Origin: Perlabentimonas sp041656735
Lineage (GTDB): Bacteria; Bacteroidota; Bacteroidia; Bacteroidales; Tenuifilaceae
Assembly: GCA_041656735.1 (NCBI GenBank)
Contig: JBBACY010000076.1
Location: 1 to 9,386 of the forward strand
Direction: 5' to 3'
DNA length: 9,386 nt
The notes under the pieces are model-generated. The model was not told the origin of the DNA. It ran no database searches and saw only the letters and a program-made list of their open reading frames with translations. This document shows positions 6,701 through 9,386 of this stretch, in pieces (position 1 is the first letter of the stretch; each line of letters starts with the position of its first letter). The translations under genes were made by a program, and so were the position numbers.

Positions 6701-7310
6701 TATTCTCTTTGAACAAACTCGCGGAGGAAGCCTCAACAAGGGTATCGTTTTTTACAATGCACAGGCCTCTGTCTTTAACAGGTACATAAACATCGCCATC
6801 TAAAACAAAGCTTTGCCCATACGCCATATTACTACTGTCAATGGCGGCTAAGCTTCCTTCCGAAAATTTAAAAATATATAAATCGGTAGCAAAATACACA
6901 TCGTTTTCAACACAATGAATTTCCCAAACATCCTTAAACTTTCTTTGCCAATTGGGCAATAGGGGCTCAACCGAAACAAACTGCGTGCACTTTTCGCCTA
7001 GCTCTAAATAACCCATTTCGTTATTTCCACCCACCCAAATTCGCCCGTTACCATCCTTGGCAAGCGTACGCGCAATATCTCGATTGTCTGATAGTACTAT
7101 AAGGTTCCAGCGAACCCCATCGTACTCAAGAACTCCATCGGTATTACCGAAATACATAACGCCCCTATCGTCCTGAACAATAGCCCAATTTTGCACATGA
7201 GCACCATATTCTTTAGGCAGGTAATTTCGAACAAAAGGCTTTCCTACCTCCTGCGTAATGCCTATTCTACATAAAAATAAAAGGCTAAAGACAATAAAAA
7301 CTTTTTTCAT
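3705..7310 (-). CDS. Propeller/Y_Y_Y sensor histidine kinase with PAS domain, no receiver or output domain
   Basis: This 1201-aa membrane kinase resembles the sensor half of Bacteroidota hybrid two-component systems. Residues 1-20 form a signal peptide. About 38-630 carry many two-component-regulator propeller repeats of the type D-x-x-G-x-(L/M)-(W/Y)-(I/F)-G-x-x-x-G-(I/L), for example near 47-63, 304-317 and 609-626. A Y_Y_Y domain follows (about 680-755, with YSYYLEGFDKQWS), then one transmembrane helix (762-782), a coiled coil (784-846) and a PAS domain (about 843-956). The kinase core has phospho-acceptor His985 in FFSIIAHDLRNP, N-box NLVTNAIKFS from 1099, DTGVG at 1131-1135 and GTGLGL at 1161-1166. 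The protein ends 35 residues after the GTGLGL box, so it has no receiver or AraC-type domain and must signal to a separate regulator. Upstream GTG and TTG codons precede the ATG at 7310, chosen because the signal peptide begins there. The propeller probably senses a periplasmic ligand; its identity is not visible. Confidence 0.93.
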   Translation of the reverse strand: MKKVFIVFSLLFLCRIGITQEVGKPFVRNYLPKEYGAHVQNWAIVQDDRGVMYFGNTDGVLEYDGVRWNLIVLSDNRDIARTLAKDGNGRIWVGGNNEMGYLELGEKCTQFVSVEPLLPNWQRKFKDVWEIHCVENDVYFATDLYIFKFSEGSLAAIDSSNMAYGQSFVLDGDVYVPVKDRGLCIVKNDTLVEASSASLFKENKVEVSLAVNDSTVFLGTKNGIYYYSPCSENSPEMLRKLPSELDKYISKFNLPSKAQQYGNFFYVSTPGEGCFVVDAEGQTVSKIDRTMGLTTNRLHNIYIDKQGFLWIASNNGISKVSIASSISFWDVKDGLDGNVESIYRYDSTLYVGTHQGLFYIENNDIKKIAGLNTTSWTMIPFTDSRTNEEFMLSGTSNGIYRIKNKTMQRLVHSSTYYIYELLQSKFYDNILYACTTEGILVYKYSNGALLLKGMTENFNENIRSIYEIDEHTLWLGTFRNGVVKLTHDGFLKNSQITYYKTEQGLASTKNPIIFPYKEGFVVGSNGGINRYNPTTDLMEPDSTFGSVFCTGEKDVFSFYSSTTDRIWISGLNNKQSETGYLQASDKGKFRWVTKPFKQIPEMLVLGFYVEKNGTTWIGGTEGLFKYSVGDTFGYDMEFNTRIRRITLSNDSIFFCKTPTNGEYHSEAIITDKSPVRIEFKNNSLLFEYAAIFFAQENDNEYSYYLEGFDKQWSGWSKLPFKEYTNLLEGRYAFRVKAKNIFGVESSEDVFYFTILSPWYRSVVAYIMYAIVIVLVMSIILKLNSKRHKAANLRLEKIVMQRTAELSEVNTQLEEQQAELEIRQEEITAQAKVLEDNNRELQKLSIVAKETDNAVLIMDAYTNFQWVNEGFFKLYKTNLSSLMKERGISLLDASQNPNAKEIVDECLSTKTSVNYESFNKISASEAIWIQTTLTPIIDERGEVIKLVAIESDITELKIAQQEIQKQRDKLALLNSTKDKFFSIIAHDLRNPISNIVGLSEILFEKITDGKQEDSVRFAKLLTQTTNTAYELVDNLLTWSRSQSGKMQFMPDSVDIKEVVDSIVKQMEGAAHIKGIKLLSTLTDNIQVFVDNDMILTVLRNLVTNAIKFSTYGDKITLTAMVDAKVVTVCVSDTGVGISEKVIDKLFKIDGNVKSEGTANEPGTGLGLILCREFIEKNDGEIWVESTEGEGSTFCFTLPMVQA

Positions 7311-7696
7311 CAACACAAAACTTGTTAGTTACTGGTTCAGCGTTATTTGATTAATAAAAAAAACTGCTCCTTAATTTTGACATCCTTGCAAGCAAGTTTC
7401 GAAAATGCTCTGTATAAGTGGTAAAGCATATTTGAACTCAGGGAACCGATATTGAATAAAATATGGTGATAATAATAGTGAAAATTTAGTCAATTAGTAC
7501 AATTAGGTTGATATAAATTACAGAGTCTTGCTGGCGCAAAAAGCGTTCACAGGCTAGCTCGAAACATTAAAGTTTTTTACTTTTAACAATTGCTTATATG
7601 GGCTATTGAATAGTTCATTGTTCAGCTTTGCAAAGCAAAAAAAACAATCACTATAAAACAGTGTTCAAAACCTGCTTATTACTCATTGAATGTGCC
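7311..7696. other. 386-bp intergenic region between hydrolase and kinase genes
   Basis: Both flanking genes read leftward, so this should hold the end of the hydrolase transcript and the leader or promoter of the kinase. No ORF of interest was recognised. I searched by eye for the Bacteroidota promoter motif TAnnTTTG on the - strand and found no exact match. Short palindromes are present: CTTGC-AA-GCAAG (7385-7396), CTATT-G-AATAG near 7600-7610, and GCTTTGCAAAGC (7625-7636). The length suggests that the two genes are separate transcription units. Confidence 0.5.
7637..7663 (-). terminator. Weak candidate terminator after the hydrolase gene
   Basis: Read on the - strand, CACT (7663-7660) and AGTG (7652-7649) form a short hairpin with a 7-nt loop. 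After four bases comes a run of eight T (7644-7637). It starts 33 bp past the hydrolase stop codon. The stem is only 4 bp, so this is a weak candidate; the 12-bp palindrome GCTTTGCAAAGC follows the T-run rather than preceding it. Confidence 0.3.
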
Positions 7697-9094
7697 TTAC
7701 TCCGTTTGTAACTTTATCCATTTAGTAATCTCGTGTAATGCTTCTGGCGAAAATGTTTGCTCAATAATAGAGTATTCTGACGGAGAACCTGTTTCACATT
7801 CTTGAAATAGATGGTTCAGATTTGGGAACTCTATTGTGGTAACATTTTTATTTCCACCTTTATTAAGTGCATTTTTAATTGCCGTCAGGTTTTCGGTTGG
7901 CGGAACCTGTAAATCTTTTTCCCCATTAACAGCCAAAACTGGGCACTTTACCTTTTCAAGTGTTGTGGCAGGGTCAAACCGTATAAAAAATAGCATCCAA
8001 GGGCTTGTAAGTTGATTAATTTGACGCGAAACATATTCCTCTTGTGCCATTGCGTCTGCAATTTCAGCATTGGTATCGTTATTAAGCATTTTGTTTATCA
8101 GGCTCGTGAGGTCTGCTTTTAGTGAAGAGCCATCGTTAGACTCAATAACCATTTTAAACAATTCTGTATTTAGGTTTTTGGCCTTCTTAATGTCCGATTC
8201 GGAAACATTTGAAGCCCTAGCAATTAGTTCTTGCTGAAGTAACAATAATTTATCGCCCCGAATTCCTGTGCCGGCTAATAGAACGATAAAACTCACATCT
8301 TTTGATTTTGAAGCAACCATAGGTGCAATTATGCCCCCTTCACTATGTCCAATTAGGCCAATTTTCTTTTTATTTACCTCTTTCCGTGTTTTTAAATAAG
8401 CTATTGCACTCTCAACATCGGTGGCAAAGTCGGCCGATGTTGCAGTACTAAAATCGCCTGTTGATTCTCCAACTCCCCTATCGTCGTATCGTAAAACTCC
8501 AATCCCGTTTCGGGTTAAATAATCGGATATTACTAAAAAAGGTTTGTGTCCTAGCAACTCTTCGTTCCTATCTTGCGGGCCACTTCCTGTAATCAGAATT
8601 ACTACCGGATACTTCCCTTCCTTTTTTGGCAGAGTTAATGTGCCTGCTAGTGATATATTAGCTTTTGTATTTTGAAAAATTACATCCTCCGAGTAGTAAG
8701 GATAAGGCTCAATAGGTTCCTGTGGTCGTTTTACTTCCTCTTTTTCAATTTTTTGTCTTGTTAAATTTAGAGGAAAGTTTTGACCAAACTGTGTAAAAAC
8801 CCCAATCACTTCATCCCCCTTTAGCTCGCCATTATACTCAATACCAATATTTGTAACAGTAAATTTAACATTCGGGTTTTCAAAAGTGATACTTGTTACA
8901 GGAATGCCCGTAGCCCCTTGGTCTGGGCTATCTAGAGTTGCAGTATACCCATTATCGGTTTGGGTAACATTCAAAACAAGACGTAACTGAATTCCCTGTA
9001 TTTTTAGGGCGCCATTCCACTGACCTGTAATATCTTGTGCAAATAAGCTAAACGAAATTAATGCTGCGAGCAGCAAAAATGCAAACCTTTTCAT
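7697..9094 (-). CDS. Secreted alpha/beta hydrolase with N-terminal beta-rich domain
   Basis: The 465-aa protein begins with a signal peptide (MKRFAFLLLAALISFSLFAQ, cleavage near 19/20), so it is exported to the periplasm or beyond. Residues 21-113 form a beta-rich domain starting DITGQWNGAL, of a type often found ahead of hydrolases in Bacteroidota. The alpha/beta-hydrolase domain spans about 140-465. It shows an oxyanion-loop region ITGSGPQDRNEE (168-179), RYDDRGVGES (202-211), the nucleophile elbow GHSEGG with Ser251, Asp394 in NGEKD, and His428 in NLNH, a complete Ser-Asp-His triad. It is probably an esterase or S33-type peptidase-like enzyme; the substrate cannot be inferred. The ATG at 9094 is preferred over an in-frame TTG at 9127 because the signal peptide starts there. 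The kinase lies 386 bp downstream on the same strand. Confidence 0.9.
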   Translation of the reverse strand: MKRFAFLLLAALISFSLFAQDITGQWNGALKIQGIQLRLVLNVTQTDNGYTATLDSPDQGATGIPVTSITFENPNVKFTVTNIGIEYNGELKGDEVIGVFTQFGQNFPLNLTRQKIEKEEVKRPQEPIEPYPYYSEDVIFQNTKANISLAGTLTLPKKEGKYPVVILITGSGPQDRNEELLGHKPFLVISDYLTRNGIGVLRYDDRGVGESTGDFSTATSADFATDVESAIAYLKTRKEVNKKKIGLIGHSEGGIIAPMVASKSKDVSFIVLLAGTGIRGDKLLLLQQELIARASNVSESDIKKAKNLNTELFKMVIESNDGSSLKADLTSLINKMLNNDTNAEIADAMAQEEYVSRQINQLTSPWMLFFIRFDPATTLEKVKCPVLAVNGEKDLQVPPTENLTAIKNALNKGGNKNVTTIEFPNLNHLFQECETGSPSEYSIIEQTFSPEALHEITKWIKLQTE

Positions 9095-9188
9095 ATAGAG
9101 AGTTTTTTGTAATAAAAATATGGTCAATTTTGAAACTCGTGCAATTTATAAAATATATTGGGTTTTAGGTAAAAATAGTATGGGGATG

Positions 9189-9204
9189 GGGTTTGCGAAC
9201 CCGA
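9189..9204. repeat. First copy of GGTTTGCGWACCCGA motif, with hairpin
   Basis: Bases 9190-9204 match 9324-9338 at 14 of 15 positions, differing only at the W position. GGGTT (9189-9193) and AACCC (9198-9202) can form a hairpin with a TGCG loop, the same loop as in the hairpin at 574-592. Together with the second copy it brackets the heptamer array at 9233-9319. It is likely part of an interspersed repeat rather than a hydrolase promoter. Confidence 0.5.
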
Positions 9205-9232
9205 ATTGGTAATACTGAATAAAAAAATTGAA

Positions 9233-9319
9233 AACTAAAGGCTGGTAAGGTTGAGGCTGAGAGAGGGAAGAGTGAAAAACGAAAAACTAAAAACTAACAG
9301 CCAAAAGTAAAAAGTAAAT
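9233..9319. repeat. Degenerate heptamer array upstream of the hydrolase gene
   Basis: Units AACTAAA and GGCTGGT (9233-9246) are followed by a diverged stretch AAGGTTGAGGCTGAGAGA, which matches 711-728 at 16 of 18 bases. After a 3-base phase change come seven clear units at 9271-9319: AGTGAAA, AACGAAA, AACTAAA, AACTAAC, AGCCAAA, AGTAAAA and AGTAAAT. These are the same words as in the his-cluster arrays, in the same orientation on the + strand. Confidence 0.8.
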
Positions 9320-9323
9320 ATAA

Positions 9324-9386
9324 GGTTTGCGTACCCGAGTGAGCATCGCTAATATCAAAGAGATTCACTGCGTCGAACTCGAACTT
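9324..9386. repeat. Second copy of GGTTTGCGWACCCGA motif and following element (cut by window end)
   Basis: The 15-bp motif at 9324-9338 is followed by GC-richer, non-heptameric sequence running to the window edge, open on the + strand and, in another frame, on the - strand. A weak further match to the first copy (GGTAATACTGAA against GCTAATATCAAA) suggests that both derive from a longer element. It could instead be the edge of a neighbouring gene; the window ends too soon to decide. Confidence 0.35.

Noticed and set aside
7311..7316. GTG/TTG starts upstream of the kinase ATG
   Set aside because: They add only two residues ahead of a normal signal peptide that starts at the ATG at 7310.
7625..7636. 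GCTTTGCAAAGC palindrome as an intrinsic terminator
   Set aside because: On the - strand the T-run precedes the palindrome, and on the + strand an A-run follows it, so neither direction gives a stem followed by T residues.
9095..9127. 11-residue extension of the hydrolase from a TTG codon
   Set aside because: A clear signal peptide starts at the ATG at 9094, and the extension would spoil it.

Overview
The window looks like a chromosomal segment from a member of the Bacteroidota, most likely in or near the Bacteroidales/Marinilabiliales. The evidence is an AT-rich sequence, genes with A-rich leaders and no Shine-Dalgarno motif, signal peptides ending in the 'FAQ' style, and a large sensor kinase with a two-component-regulator propeller and a Y_Y_Y domain. 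This placement is inferred from gene style, not from a marker gene.

Left part (1-3533, + strand) is the distal half of a histidine biosynthesis cluster: the last codons of hisB, then hisH, hisA and hisF, followed by a small DCC-family (DUF393) thiol-disulfide oxidoreductase gene. HisH and HisF form the imidazole-glycerol-phosphate synthase and HisA supplies its substrate, so three consecutive genes cover two consecutive steps. The usual next gene, hisI/hisIE, is not seen. The spacing is unusually loose for a his operon: 759 bp between hisB and hisH, 94 bp between hisH and hisA, and 100 bp between hisA and hisF.

Those gaps hold the most unusual content. A family of 7-bp tandem repeats occupies 69-537 (67 units with no indel), 686-769, 2224-2314 (inverted relative to the others, directly abutting the hisF start) and 9233-9319. 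Because 7 is not a multiple of 3 and the main units carry stop triplets on both strands, the main array cannot encode protein. Between the first two arrays is a roughly 140-bp element (541-683) that can fold into three successive hairpins and has a protein-like open frame. Near the right end, two copies of a 15-bp motif (GGTTTGCGWACCCGA) flank another heptamer array. Heptamer arrays therefore lie beside TTTGCG-containing elements at both ends of the window.

Right part (3705-9094, - strand) has two genes. A 465-aa secreted alpha/beta hydrolase (7697-9094) lies upstream of a 1201-aa membrane sensor histidine kinase (3705-7310), with a 386-bp gap between them. The kinase resembles the sensor half of a Bacteroides hybrid two-component system but lacks the receiver and AraC-type output domains, so its response regulator must be encoded elsewhere. 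The kinase and the DCC gene are convergent across a 171-bp gap without a convincing terminator. Nothing in the sequence ties the hydrolase/kinase pair functionally to the his genes.
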